A DNA stretch of 57,790 nucleotides from Bacteroidaceae bacterium (GTDB taxonomy: Bacteria > Bacteroidota > Bacteroidia > Bacteroidales > Bacteroidaceae), in NCBI GenBank assembly GCA_024697945.1, contig JAILRU010000121.1, positions 1-57,790 on the forward strand, written 5' to 3'. Under the pieces are notes generated by a model. It was given only the letters and a program-made list of their open reading frames with translations, ran no database searches and was not told where the DNA came from. Made by a program: the position numbers and the translations under genes. Shown in pieces: positions 37,816-49,097 of this stretch. Every line of letters begins with the position of its first letter. Position 1 is the first letter of the stretch.

Positions 37816-40064
37816 TTGTTTTTCTCAATGGTCCAACCCTCGCGTTTGGAGAGCAGACAGTCCTTTCCAGTAAACATCTTGGCAGCCTGTTTGTCACCTT
37901 TCAGCTGCCAGTCAAGCCAGCCGAGAGCCACCACCGTGAACTCGCCCCCGTGAGGTTGACGATAGGTGCCGCCATGCCCCACGGGATAGTTGGCAGCGAA
38001 GGCTGGCACGTGGTTAATCAGATGGAAGTCGTCCATACCATTCTCGTAGGCAATGTCCTCCTTGCCGCCCAGTATATAGATGATTGGGGTATGTATCTCT
38101 TTCAACTTTGACTTCTCAGGCATGGGCATTCCACCGACAGCCTGAGCTCGATTACTGTTCTTGAAGAGTCCGCTGTTGCATATCATCAGGGTTTTGATAC
38201 GCGGGTCAGCACAGTTGTAGAGCGACTGCAAACCGCCACACGACATACCAGCCACGCAGATGTTCTTCACATCTATCTTATTATAGTAAGGTGAGGAGGG
38301 GTCGGCATTCTGACTGATAGCCCAGTCGATAGACTCTATCTGCTGCTCGGTGGTAGACATCGGACCTTGGTAGGGTTTCTCTTCCACAGGGATATAGCCC
38401 GTAGCCAAGACGAGGTAACCATGCGAGGCGATTTCGTTCAGGAACTTGAAGTGCTCCCAGGGTGAGTTGGTGCAGGCACCATTACCCCATACGAGCACGG
38501 GCAAGGGGGTCTTCTCATTGAAGGCCGACAGGTCTTGAGGCACGAAGACGGTGTGCGCCTCCAGTGTGGCTTCCTCCTTCATGATGGCCTTATAGTCGCC
38601 AGTACCACCATCCTCGACCACAAGTGATTTCTGTGCGCCCTCTATTTGCCACCAGTCGAAGTTGAAGAGCTTCGGACCCTTGCGACCTGTGAAGACGAGG
38701 TAAAGGTCGTGACATTTACCATTTGACGATTTACTATTTACAATTTCATTGTCCATTGTCGCTGAAATGGTCTGCCACTTCTCCCAACCGCCAGTGCCGG
38801 GTACTTCCAGACGGGCCAGCAAAGCCCCCTTCAGGCTGTCTATGCGCACCTCAATCCGTCCGCCGCGCAGACCGCTTGCCACGCGGGCCGCGAACTGCTT
38901 GGGGGTATTGCCCTCAAACTGCACATTCTGGAGCTTGATGTAGTCGCCATTGTGGATATCGGTCACATAGACGCCAATCTCGTCGTTTTGCTCTGTCTTG
39001 ACACCACGCGAGAACGCCATTGTCTCGGCCTGTACTTTCTGATAGGGACTGAACGTGGCGATGGGCTTCACGCCTTCGTCGGTAGGCATGATGGTGGGGA
39101 AAGAACCGTCGGGATTGTACTGGAACTCCTCGACAGCTACGCTGCGACCGAAACCGCCTCCGTGGGGAAGCTTGCCAGTGTGGTAGAAGAAATAGGAATG
39201 TCCCTTGTAGTCAGCAACGCCACAGTGGTTGGTGAACGACTTGGTGTCGCAGAGGGGCATAATCTCTCCAGCGTATGTCCAAGGACCGGTAGGCGTAGGA
39301 GCCGTGCTGTAGCTGATGTGTTCGGGTACACCACCAGCAGCATACAGGAGCTGGTACACCTTTGAACTTGGAACCTTGAACTTGGAAGTGTCAACCTTGC
39401 GGAGCCAGGGGCCTTCCACATACGAATCCTTATACTTCTTGCCCTTCTCACGCTTGCTCATGATGGGACCTCCGAAAGCCTCCTCCGTCATATCGAGGCG
39501 ACCCAGCTCGCCGCTATATGAAATCATGTCGCGGTTCAGTTTCAGGTAGTAGCACTGCGGGTTGCCCCACATCAGCCACGCCTGACCGTCATCGTCAATC
39601 AGCACGGTGGGGTCGATATGGTCCCACGAACCGTTCTCGAAGAGGGGTTTCCCTATGGCATCCTTGAAAGGACCAGTGGGTGAGTCGCTCACAGCCACAC
39701 CAATCGCCATACCATTGGACAGTTTGCTGTGGGCGCAGATGTACCAGTAGAACTTGCCGTCGCGTTCCACGGTCTGAGCAGCCCAAGCGCGGTCGTCGGC
39801 CCATGAGAAGCTTTCCAGAGCCAGAGGCGAACCATGGTCGGTCCAGTTCACCATATCTACTGTTGAATACACGCGCCACTCCTGCATCCAGAAGAAATCG
39901 GCACCGTCCTCATCATGGCCGGTATAGACATACATCCGGCCATCATGCGCCATCGGAGCGGGGTCGCTGGTACACCAAGTCTGTACGAAGGGGTTCTGCG
40001 CCCCAACAAAATGAAAAGTGAAAAATGAAAAGTGAAAAATGAAAAAAAGAAATATACGTTTCAT
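37794..40064 (-). CDS. Secreted GH43-CBM6-alpha/beta hydrolase (putative esterase) fusion
   Basis: 756 residues. Signal core FIFHFSFFTFHFVGA is heptamer-encoded. GH43 domain: Asp34 (TSDPAPMA), Asp151 (DHIDPTVL), Glu217 (SYVEGPWLRK). CBM6 about 345-490 (QKVQAETMAFSRG, NGDYIKLQNVQFEG, FNFDWWQIEG). The alpha/beta hydrolase 500-756 has an oxyanion region (PLPVLVWGNGAC), nucleophile Ser608 in AGMSCGGLQ and HGGTYRQPHGG near the end. Two heptamer arrays are inserted: VDTSKFKVPSSK in the propeller and NEIVNSKSSNGK in CBM6, both absent from the neighbouring GH43-CBM6 paralogue. The esterase specificity is unknown; acetyl or feruloyl groups are plausible. Confidence 0.88.
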   Translation of the reverse strand: MKRIFLFFIFHFSFFTFHFVGAQNPFVQTWCTSDPAPMAHDGRMYVYTGHDEDGADFFWMQEWRVYSTVDMVNWTDHGSPLALESFSWADDRAWAAQTVERDGKFYWYICAHSKLSNGMAIGVAVSDSPTGPFKDAIGKPLFENGSWDHIDPTVLIDDDGQAWLMWGNPQCYYLKLNRDMISYSGELGRLDMTEEAFGGPIMSKREKGKKYKDSYVEGPWLRKVDTSKFKVPSSKVYQLLYAAGGVPEHISYSTAPTPTGPWTYAGEIMPLCDTKSFTNHCGVADYKGHSYFFYHTGKLPHGGGFGRSVAVEEFQYNPDGSFPTIMPTDEGVKPIATFSPYQKVQAETMAFSRGVKTEQNDEIGVYVTDIHNGDYIKLQNVQFEGNTPKQFAARVASGLRGGRIEVRIDSLKGALLARLEVPGTGGWEKWQTISATMDNEIVNSKSSNGKCHDLYLVFTGRKGPKLFNFDWWQIEGAQKSLVVEDGGTGDYKAIMKEEATLEAHTVFVPQDLSAFNEKTPLPVLVWGNGACTNSPWEHFKFLNEIASHGYLVLATGYIPVEEKPYQGPMSTTEQQIESIDWAISQNADPSSPYYNKIDVKNICVAGMSCGGLQSLYNCADPRIKTLMICNSGLFKNSNRAQAVGGMPMPEKSKLKEIHTPIIYILGGKEDIAYENGMDDFHLINHVPAFAANYPVGHGGTYRQPHGGEFTVVALGWLDWQLKGDKQAAKMFTGKDCLLSKREGWTIEKNKKMKNEK
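38712..38758. repeat. Heptamer array inserted in a CBM6 domain
   Basis: Minus-strand units GTAAATA/GTAAATC/GTCAAAT encode NEIVNSKSSNGK between ATMD and HDLYLVF. The CBM6 of the adjacent 36238 gene has only KGANSV at this place. Confidence 0.88.
39360..39390. repeat. Heptamer array inserted in a GH43 propeller
   Basis: TTTGAAC, TTGGAAC, CTTGAAC, TTGGAAG units encode SKFKVPSSKV right after EGPWLRK. The paralogue reads EGPWFYKRNGHYYL without the insert. Confidence 0.85.
40008..40046. repeat. Heptamer array encoding a signal-peptide core
   Basis: AAAATGA/AAAGTGA units on plus; minus strand encodes FHFSFFTFHF of the GH43-esterase fusion. Confidence 0.9.
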
Positions 40065-40065
40065 A

Positions 40066-42415
<2,350 letters not shown>

Positions 42416-43236
42416 TTTGTAGTCAGCTTGCGCTTGGCATTGTCCCACTGGAAAGTGGTGCGCGAGTACTCTCCCCTTTCGTAAGCCATTGTGGTGCCGT
42501 CGTCCTCGTAGAGGGTAAAAGTGCCGTCGGCTCCAGGATAGAGCAGCACCTCGTCGCCCTCGACGGGAATAATGCTGCCTGCACGGACAAAGACGGGGAT
42601 ATGGTCCACACCCACGGGAGTGGTCACCGACTGTCCGCCGTCGTAGTGACGGTTCGTGTGGTAGTCGTACCAGCCGCCTTCGTTCTCTGGGAGATAGGTC
42701 GTCCAGGTGGTGACACCGGGCTCCGTCACGGGACTGACGAGCAGGGCGGGTCCGAACATATACTCGTACTTCTGGTCGAGCGCCTTCTCATCGCTGGCGA
42801 AGTCAAAGACCAGCGGACGCATCAGCGTAGAGCCCTCGAACGAGATAGCCGCAGCCACACTGTATATATAAGGTAGCAGGCGGTAACGCTCCTTCAGGCA
42901 TCGGGCAATGACGCTTTGAGCCTCAGGGCCGTAGTTCCAGGGCTCCGTGTCGCTCATATAGCCGTGGACGCGCATTAGGGGGAGATAGACGCTGGTCTCT
43001 ATCCAACGCAACATACGCTCGATGTAGGCCTGGTCCGTATATTGATTGCCAGGACGGAAGAAGCCGCCGGCATCGTAGGTCCACCAGGGGATGCCAGCCG
43101 CCTGCATGCCGAGGCCTGCTGTCAACTGCCGACGGAAAGTCTCCCAGTCATTGCCCACGTCGCCGCTCCACATCGCCGACCCATAGCGCTGTATGCCTGC
43201 AAAACCGCAACGGGTCAGAATCATGGGGCGAAGACC

Positions 43237-43293
43237 ATTTTTGGATTTTGAATTTATTAATTTTGAATTATGAATTATGAATTGAGAATTCAT
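43237..43293. repeat. Heptamer array inserted in the GH31 barrel
   Basis: TTTTGAA/TTATGAA units at 7-bp spacing encode NSQFIIHNSKLINSKSKNG between YEGLM and LRPMILTRCGFAG, shortly before the acid/base motif. Confidence 0.88.
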
Positions 43294-44635
43294 CAGTCCT
43301 TCATACACGGTTTTGTTTACCAGCAGCGGATAGATGTTTCTCACCTCTTCGCCAGCCCACTTGCCGTTGTTGACGCGGCGGCCCGCCAGGTCGTCGTTCT
43401 CGGGCTCCGTAGCGTCCTGCCACCAGGCATCTATGCCCAGAGGCAGCAGCCGCTCGGCGAAGTTCCTCCAATAAGCAGCGGCGGCATCGGGGTTGAAGAA
43501 GTCAATCCAGTCCGTACCCGGGATGTAGTAGCCCGCCTCCTGCATCTGCCTGCCCACCTCCGAGTTCTTGTCAATCTTCGACCATACGCTGACCATCAGT
43601 CGCATGTCCATTGCGTGGAGGCTGTCCGTCAGGGCTTTGGGGTCGGGATAATGTTCCTCGTCGAAACGCATGGCGTTCCATCCGTACTTGCCCCAGTACT
43701 GCCAGTCCTGCACCAGCACGCTGACGGGCAGCCCCTCGCTGCGGAAGCGGTTTGCGGTCTGCAGAATCTCGTCGGACGAATGGAAACGCTCGCGGCAATG
43801 GATGTAGCCCAGGGCCCAGCGGGGCATCAGGGGAGCCTCGCCCGTCAGTTCGCGATAGGTGGCGACGATTTCATCGGGCGAGCCGACGAACACCGTATAG
43901 TCCACGGCATCCGCTATGGGCGAGCGGAGCACCGTCTCGTCCTTCACCCTGCCATAACGGACGACGGGGGCGTCGCCCTTGGAGAGTTCGGCCCTCAGCA
44001 CATGGTGGCCGGCCTTCAGGTGTACGATGGCCGAAGCCGTAGGGGGCAGCCACAGGTTCTGCATCTCGATGACGGTCTCGCCGTCTATCGAGAGGTTATG
44101 GCGGCGGGCCATCTGCTGACCCACGTCCAGCAGCAGCGAGTAGTCGCCCTCCTCCGTCAGGTCGATTGTGGCTTCGTAGGTATTGCGTTGTCGCACCTCG
44201 CGCCGTCCACCCTCAGTCGTGGTGACATTGACCACCTCCCCCTCGGGTTGGGCAGATACCTCATGCCACATACTTAATACTTCATACTTAGAAAGGGGGT
44301 TGAACTCCGTAAGGCCGCAGTTGTTCCACAGCACGCCATAGCCCTTGCTCGACAGAAGCATGGGAATGCTAATCTGAGTGTTCACCTGCGTCAGGCGGCG
44401 CGACAGGCCGCGCACATTGCTATAGCCGTCTTGGAACTGTCCCAAGCCATACAGTCGCTCATCCTTGTCGGAGCGGAAAGCCAGCGTAGCCTCCCTGCCC
44501 TGCATCTGGTGCAACGTGGCGGTAAAAACCCGCGTCCCCTGTCGGTTCTTGATGGTGACTGTCTGCCGCGCCTTATCCACATCCACCCTCACATCGCGAC
44601 TGCGCACCACATCGTCCTTGACGTAGAGAAGAGAA

Positions 44636-44680
44636 TCCAATAATTTTGAATTTATTAATTTTGAATTTTGAATTTTATAT
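44636..44680. repeat. Heptamer array inserted in the GH31 N-terminal domain
   Basis: TTTTGAA/TTATTAA units encode KIQNSKLINSKLLDS between AVRIQY and LLYVKDDVV. Confidence 0.88.
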
Positions 44681-44760
44681 TGTATCCTCACCGCATTCCG
44701 CGCCACTTGCCGCACGCAAAGCGTACCCCCAGCAAATGGCACCTCCCTCGCACCAATTAC

Positions 44761-44800
44761 TAAAGGTAAAAAAGTGAAAAGGTAAAAAAGTGAAAAAACT
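44761..44800. repeat. Octamer array encoding a signal-peptide core
   Basis: TAAAAAAG and TGAAAAGG-type 8-bp units; the minus strand reads FSLFYLFTFLPL, the hydrophobic core of the GH31 signal peptide. Confidence 0.88.
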
Positions 44801-44885
44801 CTACCCAAATCCTTTTTCATTTTTCTATTTTTAATTTTTGACTTCGTCGAGACTGCTTCCGCTCGGCAATGCTTAAGCAAGCTTA

Positions 44886-45545
44886 TCATTGCTCTCGCTT
44901 AATCGCAGCCTTCACCTTTTCGCTTTTAAGAAGATATAGTTTCCCACTCTTGCGGCCCTGGCTTATGATGCCCGACGTTGGGTCTTCGGCAATCCGGCGC
45001 AGTTCGCGAGAGGCTGTGGAGTAGGAAAGACCTGTGAGATTGGCGTATTCATCCACGTGCATATAGACATTATTCTTCAGGAACTGACGGGCCCGCTCGA
45101 TACGCTCCTGCGGCGAGTACTTCGACCGCTTCAGGCGCTCCTCCCCACCACGCTCCAGGTCGCAATTCCGGTTAATCTCCTTCACCATCGTCTTGTCTGC
45201 CCTGAACGACACGCCCTTCACTACCACGCTCGTAGCATTATGTTTGATGGTGTCATCCTCAAAGTCCTCCATTTCCTTGTCATCTCGGACGCCCAGCTTG
45301 GCAGTAAAGGTCCCCAAGCCGTCAATCTTCACGCTAAATCCGTTGGCAATCTCGTAAGCCAAATGGTCGCAGACGGCAGCCACTACGCCCTCGATGACGC
45401 TCTTACCATATGCTCTGTGGATTGAACTGCAACGCTTTATGAACTCCTCAAAGTCCAACCTGCGCCACGTTTTCAGCTTGTAATAAGCCTTTGTAGAGCC
45501 TGACCCGTTCATGTCAGGCATCTCTTTTTTGATATACTGTGCCAT
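44886..45545 (-). CDS. HU-like DNA-binding protein with C-terminal winged-helix-like domain
   Basis: 219 residues, cytoplasmic. Residues about 15-120 match the Bacteroidetes HU/IHF-related histone-like family (YYKLKTWRRLDFEEFIKRCS, VVAAVCDHLAYEIANGFSVKIDGLGTFTAKLG, VVVKGVSFRADKTMVKEIN). Residues about 140-215 look like a small winged helix (YMHVDEYANLTGLSYSTASRELRRIAED, GKLYLLKSEK). The gene sits directly upstream of and co-directional with the xylan locus, ending 65 bases before the GH31 start, but a regulatory link is inference only. Confidence 0.82.
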   Translation of the reverse strand: MAQYIKKEMPDMNGSGSTKAYYKLKTWRRLDFEEFIKRCSSIHRAYGKSVIEGVVAAVCDHLAYEIANGFSVKIDGLGTFTAKLGVRDDKEMEDFEDDTIKHNATSVVVKGVSFRADKTMVKEINRNCDLERGGEERLKRSKYSPQERIERARQFLKNNVYMHVDEYANLTGLSYSTASRELRRIAEDPTSGIISQGRKSGKLYLLKSEKVKAAIKREQ

Positions 45546-45588
45546 AAAAATACCCGTTACTAAGAGTAAAAAAATCTATTCTTAGGCA

Positions 45589-45596
45589 CAAAGATA
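45589..45596 (-). promoter_or_regulatory. Putative -7 box of the HU-like gene
   Basis: TATCTTTG on the minus strand, 44 bases before the ATG at 45545. The -33 element is not clear. Confidence 0.55.
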
Positions 45597-45619
45597 CGTA
45601 ATATTCGGCAGAAAGTTAT

Positions 45620-45740
45620 TATTCAGCCTTGAAAAAATATTCTAAAAGCTCGAAAATACTTTTTCAAGGCCCGAAAATATATTTTCAAACCTCAAAAATA
45701 ACTTTAAACCCCATAGAAAAGAATTTTACTCCTCGGAGGA
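45620..45740. repeat. Degenerate repeat of about 21-22 bp
   Basis: Five diverged units built on (G/C)CC..GAAAATA..TTTTCAA, spaced by about two helical turns, upstream of the HU-like promoter. Confidence 0.6.
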
Positions 45741-45779
45741 AGGATTTTTGTATAGTATAGTAGCGCTCTTTACGCCCAA

Positions 45780-45809
45780 GCCCTGCTGCATCTCACGACG
45801 CAACAGGGC
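45780..45809. terminator. Putative terminator hairpin
   Basis: GCCCTGCTGC and GCAACAGGGC pair with one mismatch around a 10-base loop, downstream of the minus-strand sigma operon. No T-run follows, so function is inferred. Confidence 0.4.
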
Positions 45810-45862
45810 AAATGAATAGAAAAATTTACCTTTTAAAAATGAGAAAACGTCTTATCAGGTTC

Positions 45863-46927
45863 TTAGCGTTTCTTCTTCCATATTTGTTCAAGTTGCTCAT
45901 TTGCCATTTGGAAGTACTTGCGGTCGGTTTCGGTTTTGGCTTCATCAATCAACTTACACAAATCGGCCGAAACCTGTTCCAACACCTCTGTGGAATTCGG
46001 ACTCTTAAAGGCATCATACTTGACACCTAATTTACAAAGCTCATAGATGGAGATGGCTGTTAGTTCTGCATTCTGATGTTCCTGATACCATTTCCTAAGA
46101 TTATAAAAGTTAAGCAGAAAGCTTCCATCGTTGGACAATTGGTTATAAAGGGCCACAGAATCGCGCGGCACCCATTTTTCGTAGAGCATATAAGGCTTCA
46201 GCTCATTGTATTTAATTAAAATAGAATCATGATCCAGGAACCATGCCTGTGCTTTATTAGGTGCCTGTTGAGGTTTACCCTTTTGGCCGCGAGTACGCTC
46301 TTTGATGAGATCGATTATTGAGGAATTTTCACCTGACAACGAAGGGTATTTAACTGTTGCGTTATAGCTTGTGAAAGCCGAGGGAATCTTGGCGTAGGTG
46401 ACAATGTAGCGAGCAAAGACATTGCCTTTGTGGTCTTCCTTCCATTCCAAAGCATAGGCGTAGCGATGGGTCTTGGTGGTGTCGGTAGCATCAAGGATAT
46501 TGATGTTTAGGAAATTGCCGTACTGCTCGCCAATGGTGACGTAGCGGTTGGGGTCTTCGCCAATCATCAGGTTGCGCCTGCCTTCGTTTTGTACGTTGCC
46601 TGCTGTCAGGGTGTTGATACCGTAACAGTTAGGATTGTTGTGCCCGTTTTCCTCGAAAGCTTTTATCATCTCGTCGAGCAAAGGCCGTTGTTTCTTGGGA
46701 AGCGTGAAGGTCATGATGTCGCAGCGCCATTTCAGAGGCGTGCCTTCTTTCTGAATGTCGCGCTCTTGGCCGAAGCTTTTGTTGACTTCCACCTTGTTGT
46801 CGATGGCTCTGGAAATCAGACTGCTCATCCAGGTCTCCAAGTCCTGAACAATGACCTTCTGCGCTGAGGCAGTCAAAGAGGCGAGTAGCAAGCTCGCAAA
46901 GATAAAGCTCTTAAGTATCGTTTTCAT
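45863..46927 (-). CDS. Secreted protein of unknown function, last gene of the ECF sigma operon
   Basis: 354 residues. Clear signal peptide (MKTILKSFIFASLLLASLTASA). The mature protein has VIVQDLETWMSSLISRA, MTFTLPKKQRPLLDEMIKAFEEN, YAYALEWKEDHKGNVFARYIVTYAKIP and a helical C-terminal half. No enzyme motif recognised. Bacteroidetes ECF loci often end in such a small periplasmic protein, which may sense or buffer envelope stress. It follows the anti-sigma-like gene with a 35-base gap filled by an octamer array. Confidence 0.75.
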   Translation of the reverse strand: MKTILKSFIFASLLLASLTASAQKVIVQDLETWMSSLISRAIDNKVEVNKSFGQERDIQKEGTPLKWRCDIMTFTLPKKQRPLLDEMIKAFEENGHNNPNCYGINTLTAGNVQNEGRRNLMIGEDPNRYVTIGEQYGNFLNINILDATDTTKTHRYAYALEWKEDHKGNVFARYIVTYAKIPSAFTSYNATVKYPSLSGENSSIIDLIKERTRGQKGKPQQAPNKAQAWFLDHDSILIKYNELKPYMLYEKWVPRDSVALYNQLSNDGSFLLNFYNLRKWYQEHQNAELTAISIYELCKLGVKYDAFKSPNSTEVLEQVSADLCKLIDEAKTETDRKYFQMANEQLEQIWKKKR

Positions 46928-46968
46928 AAGTTAGTAAGTTTATGAGTTGTTAAGTTTATGAGTTAAAA
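46928..46968. repeat. Octamer array between operon genes
   Basis: AAGTTAGT, AAGTTTAT, GAGTTGTT, AAGTTTAT, GAGTTAAA: five 8-bp units between the anti-sigma-like stop and the secreted-protein start. Confidence 0.88.
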
Positions 46969-47652
46969 TGCAATAATAAAGTGTGATGTTTCTATTTCCT
47001 TACCCTCCAAGTCTGCGACAAATGCGCGGAGTTCCTCTGTCTGTGCCTGCTGCTCGTAAACCACCTGCAAGGCTTCTTCGGCGAGAAAGATGTCAACGAG
47101 GGCTTGTCGTTCTGGAGAAATAGGAGGAACCGATTCTTCCTTATCCTCTTCCGTTATAGAAGTGGTTATTGCCTTTGGCTCTTTCGTCCCAATGAGACGC
47201 AAGGTGTTCGGACCCAAGTCTGCCGAAGTGGGAACGATGGTCAACTCTGCAATTCGTTTCTGCAAGTCTGATGCCTCATCTGGTTCTTTCTGTTTAGTGG
47301 CATGCTTATGTTTCTTGGCAGGCTTAACCAAAGGTCGAGCCTCAGCCACAACCTTGACAGGCTCATTCGTGACAACTTCATCTTCAACTGATTGCGTTTC
47401 CTCTGTCTGCTGTACCAGTATGGGCTTCTGTTCTGGCTGCACAATTGGAGCCTCTTCGCCCTTGGGCCAAAGCAGGAAAGCAATAAGTATGCTGGCAGCA
47501 ATGCCACTAATGAACAAAGGAAGTGTCCTATGGCGAAGGGCAGGCTTGCGTCGCTGCATCCTATCCATAAACTCTGCTGGCAACTGCGGCGTATCAGCAT
47601 ATTGGCGTCGCAATGCTTCGCGCAGGTCTGTATCTTTGAATCTCTCTTTCAT
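46963..47652 (-). CDS. Single-pass membrane protein, putative anti-sigma factor
   Basis: 229 residues. The cytoplasmic N-terminus (FKDTDLREALRRQYADTPQLPAEFMDRMQRRK) is followed by one membrane helix near 45-62 (LFISGIAASILIAFLLW), then a proline/glutamate/lysine-rich periplasmic part. Placement three bases after an ECF sigma gene is the main evidence. A conserved zinc-anti-sigma HxxxCxxC motif is not present, so it would be a non-zinc type. Confidence 0.75.
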   Translation of the reverse strand: MKERFKDTDLREALRRQYADTPQLPAEFMDRMQRRKPALRHRTLPLFISGIAASILIAFLLWPKGEEAPIVQPEQKPILVQQTEETQSVEDEVVTNEPVKVVAEARPLVKPAKKHKHATKQKEPDEASDLQKRIAELTIVPTSADLGPNTLRLIGTKEPKAITTSITEEDKEESVPPISPERQALVDIFLAEEALQVVYEQQAQTEELRAFVADLEGKEIETSHFIIAF

Positions 47653-47655
47653 ATC

Positions 47656-48207
47656 TTAATGTTCAATGGTCAATGATTTATAAAGCTTCTTCCTTATTCT
47701 ATAGAGTCGGACAGCCAGGGCTTTGGCGTCAGTACCAATGATGTAGGCTATTTCCTTGAGCGGCAAGTCGTCGAAGTAATAGAGCGTCAGTAACATTCGT
47801 TCCTCATCTGGCAGCTGTTGCACCAATTCCTGTAGCTTTTCTATGCGCTTCTCGTTGCCTGTGGAGAGGGCTGCCTCCAGCTCCTCGTCGCTGATGTCTG
47901 TCTGCCAAACGGAGTAGTCTTCCAGAGAGACAACAATAGGACGGCGACGTTTCAGGGAATCCAGCGTCAGACGATAGGCAATGCGGCAGAGCCAGGTAGA
48001 GAGCGAGGACAGACGGTCATTATAGCGCTCAATATTGCGGAAAGCCTTCAGGAAGGTGTCTTGCGTCAGTTCCTGAGCATCCATCACGTCAGGCACTTGC
48101 TTCACAATCATGGCGAATACCTGATTGGCGTAACGGCGAAGCATCTCGTCCTGCCCCTCGCGCTCGCCTTTTCTGACGGATTCTACTATTTGCTTTTCTG
48201 TCTGCAC
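47656..48207 (-). CDS. ECF (RpoE-type) RNA polymerase sigma factor
   Basis: 183 residues. Region 2 at about 20-90 (RRYANQVFAMIVKQVPDVMDAQELTQDTFLKAFRNIERYN, LSTWLCRIAYRLTLDSLKRR) and region 4 at about 120-178 (ELVQQLPDEERMLLTLYYFDDLPLKEIAYIIGTDAKALAVRLYRIRKKL). Followed by a putative anti-sigma factor and a secreted protein in the same direction, a common envelope-stress arrangement. No promoter-motif regulon could be derived. Confidence 0.93.
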   Translation of the reverse strand: MQTEKQIVESVRKGEREGQDEMLRRYANQVFAMIVKQVPDVMDAQELTQDTFLKAFRNIERYNDRLSSLSTWLCRIAYRLTLDSLKRRRPIVVSLEDYSVWQTDISDEELEAALSTGNEKRIEKLQELVQQLPDEERMLLTLYYFDDLPLKEIAYIIGTDAKALAVRLYRIRKKLYKSLTIEH

Positions 48208-48261
48208 TGTTTATCGTTTACTTGTTATACGACAGAAACAGCAAAATATTACAACCTTTCT

Positions 48262-48987
48262 TCAACTTTTTTCAAAAAAAAGCATTTCCTGCACTTCTGT
48301 TTTATATTTGCGTGAGATAGGCAGGCGAAGGTCGCCCAAAATGACGTTCTCGCCTTCGCGTCCCTGACAGGCAGAGATGCGGACAAGGAAGGAGCGATGA
48401 ATGCGGAGAAAATCGCGACCCAAAAGATTAGCCCACACGGAAATGGGACGCTTGTTACGGTAGCGACTGCCATCTGTGGCATGAACCCAAGTTTCTGTAT
48501 CGCAGCTCTCCACATAAAGAATCTCCTGTCTCTGGAGTGTAATGGGCTGGCGGTCGCTGGTGAAGGTTATCGTCTCTTCGACCTCGGGCAAACGCTGCTC
48601 TATCAGTCGGCCGATGAAATAATCACCTACAATAATCAGTAAGAGTATGGCAAGCAGGAAGACGGGATTAAGCAATATGGGAGGCACATCGAGTTCTGTG
48701 ACAAACACCTGGTGATGAAGCGTAAGTATAGCGGCCTGGGCCAAATGGACGGCAAGGTACGCAAGCGTAAGTATGAACAGAGTCAGGAAGGACATATCCC
48801 GTATTCCTTTTTGGCGCGAGGTGAAGCGGACTTGCGCCAGAAGGTAACGGAACAATACTGCCACAGGCAAAAGCGAGGAGGCGAGGAATAAGGCATCGGG
48901 CAGCGAGTAACCCGTACTGCAAAGAATAACGGAGAACAGAAGCAAAGCTGTCATCCAATAGGCAAGAATAAGTATTGTACGTTTCAT
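48262..48987 (-). CDS. Membrane-anchored LytTR transcriptional regulator
   Basis: 241 residues from the ATG at 48987; an upstream in-frame ATG at 49068 would add 27 residues with no homology signal and overlap a palindrome. Four membrane helices (KRTILILAYWMTALLLFSVIL, LSLAYLAVHLAQAAILTL-like, PVFLLAILLLIIVGDYFIG) precede a LytTR DNA-binding domain, about 145-240 (RQPITLQRQEILYVESCDTE, RDFLRIHRSFLVRI, LRLPISRKYK). LytTR domains bind short direct repeats. A TACCTTTG box at 48996-49003 lies unusually close to this start, so the true start is not certain. Confidence 0.82.
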   Translation of the reverse strand: MKRTILILAYWMTALLLFSVILCSTGYSLPDALFLASSLLPVAVLFRYLLAQVRFTSRQKGIRDMSFLTLFILTLAYLAVHLAQAAILTLHHQVFVTELDVPPILLNPVFLLAILLLIIVGDYFIGRLIEQRLPEVEETITFTSDRQPITLQRQEILYVESCDTETWVHATDGSRYRNKRPISVWANLLGRDFLRIHRSFLVRISACQGREGENVILGDLRLPISRKYKTEVQEMLFFEKS

Positions 48988-48995
48988 TTCGGAGG

Positions 48996-49003
48996 CAAAG
49001 GTA
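48996..49003 (-). promoter_or_regulatory. Possible -7 box before the LytTR gene
   Basis: TACCTTTG on the minus strand. If used, transcription would start almost at the ATG (48987). It may instead be coincidental if translation starts at 49068. Confidence 0.35.
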
Positions 49004-49045
49004 GCACTTTTTCCCCGTTCAAAAGCCATTGTAGAGAGACAAAAT

Positions 49046-49059
49046 CCCTCTATAGAGGG
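49046..49059. promoter_or_regulatory. Perfect 14-bp palindrome, candidate operator
   Basis: CCCTCTATAGAGGG lies between the divergent LytTR gene and the small membrane protein gene. Candidate binding site for a dimeric regulator; the binder is unknown. Confidence 0.5.
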
Positions 49060-49097
49060 TTTCGACATGAGAAGGAGGGGTTTTAACAGCTCCTAAA

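Larger units (their letters stand above)
45546..45862. other. Intergenic region with promoter, A-rich periodic repeat and hairpin
   Basis: No gene supported. A TATCTTTG box on the minus strand (45589-45596) fits the HU-like gene. A degenerate repeat of about 21-22 bases (45620-45740) follows, and a hairpin (45780-45809) lies downstream of the secreted-protein gene. Confidence 0.7.

Noticed and set aside
44821..44889. Upstream ATG start for the alpha-xylosidase-like gene
   Set aside because: It overlaps the HU-like gene stop and would put 23 charged residues before the signal peptide.
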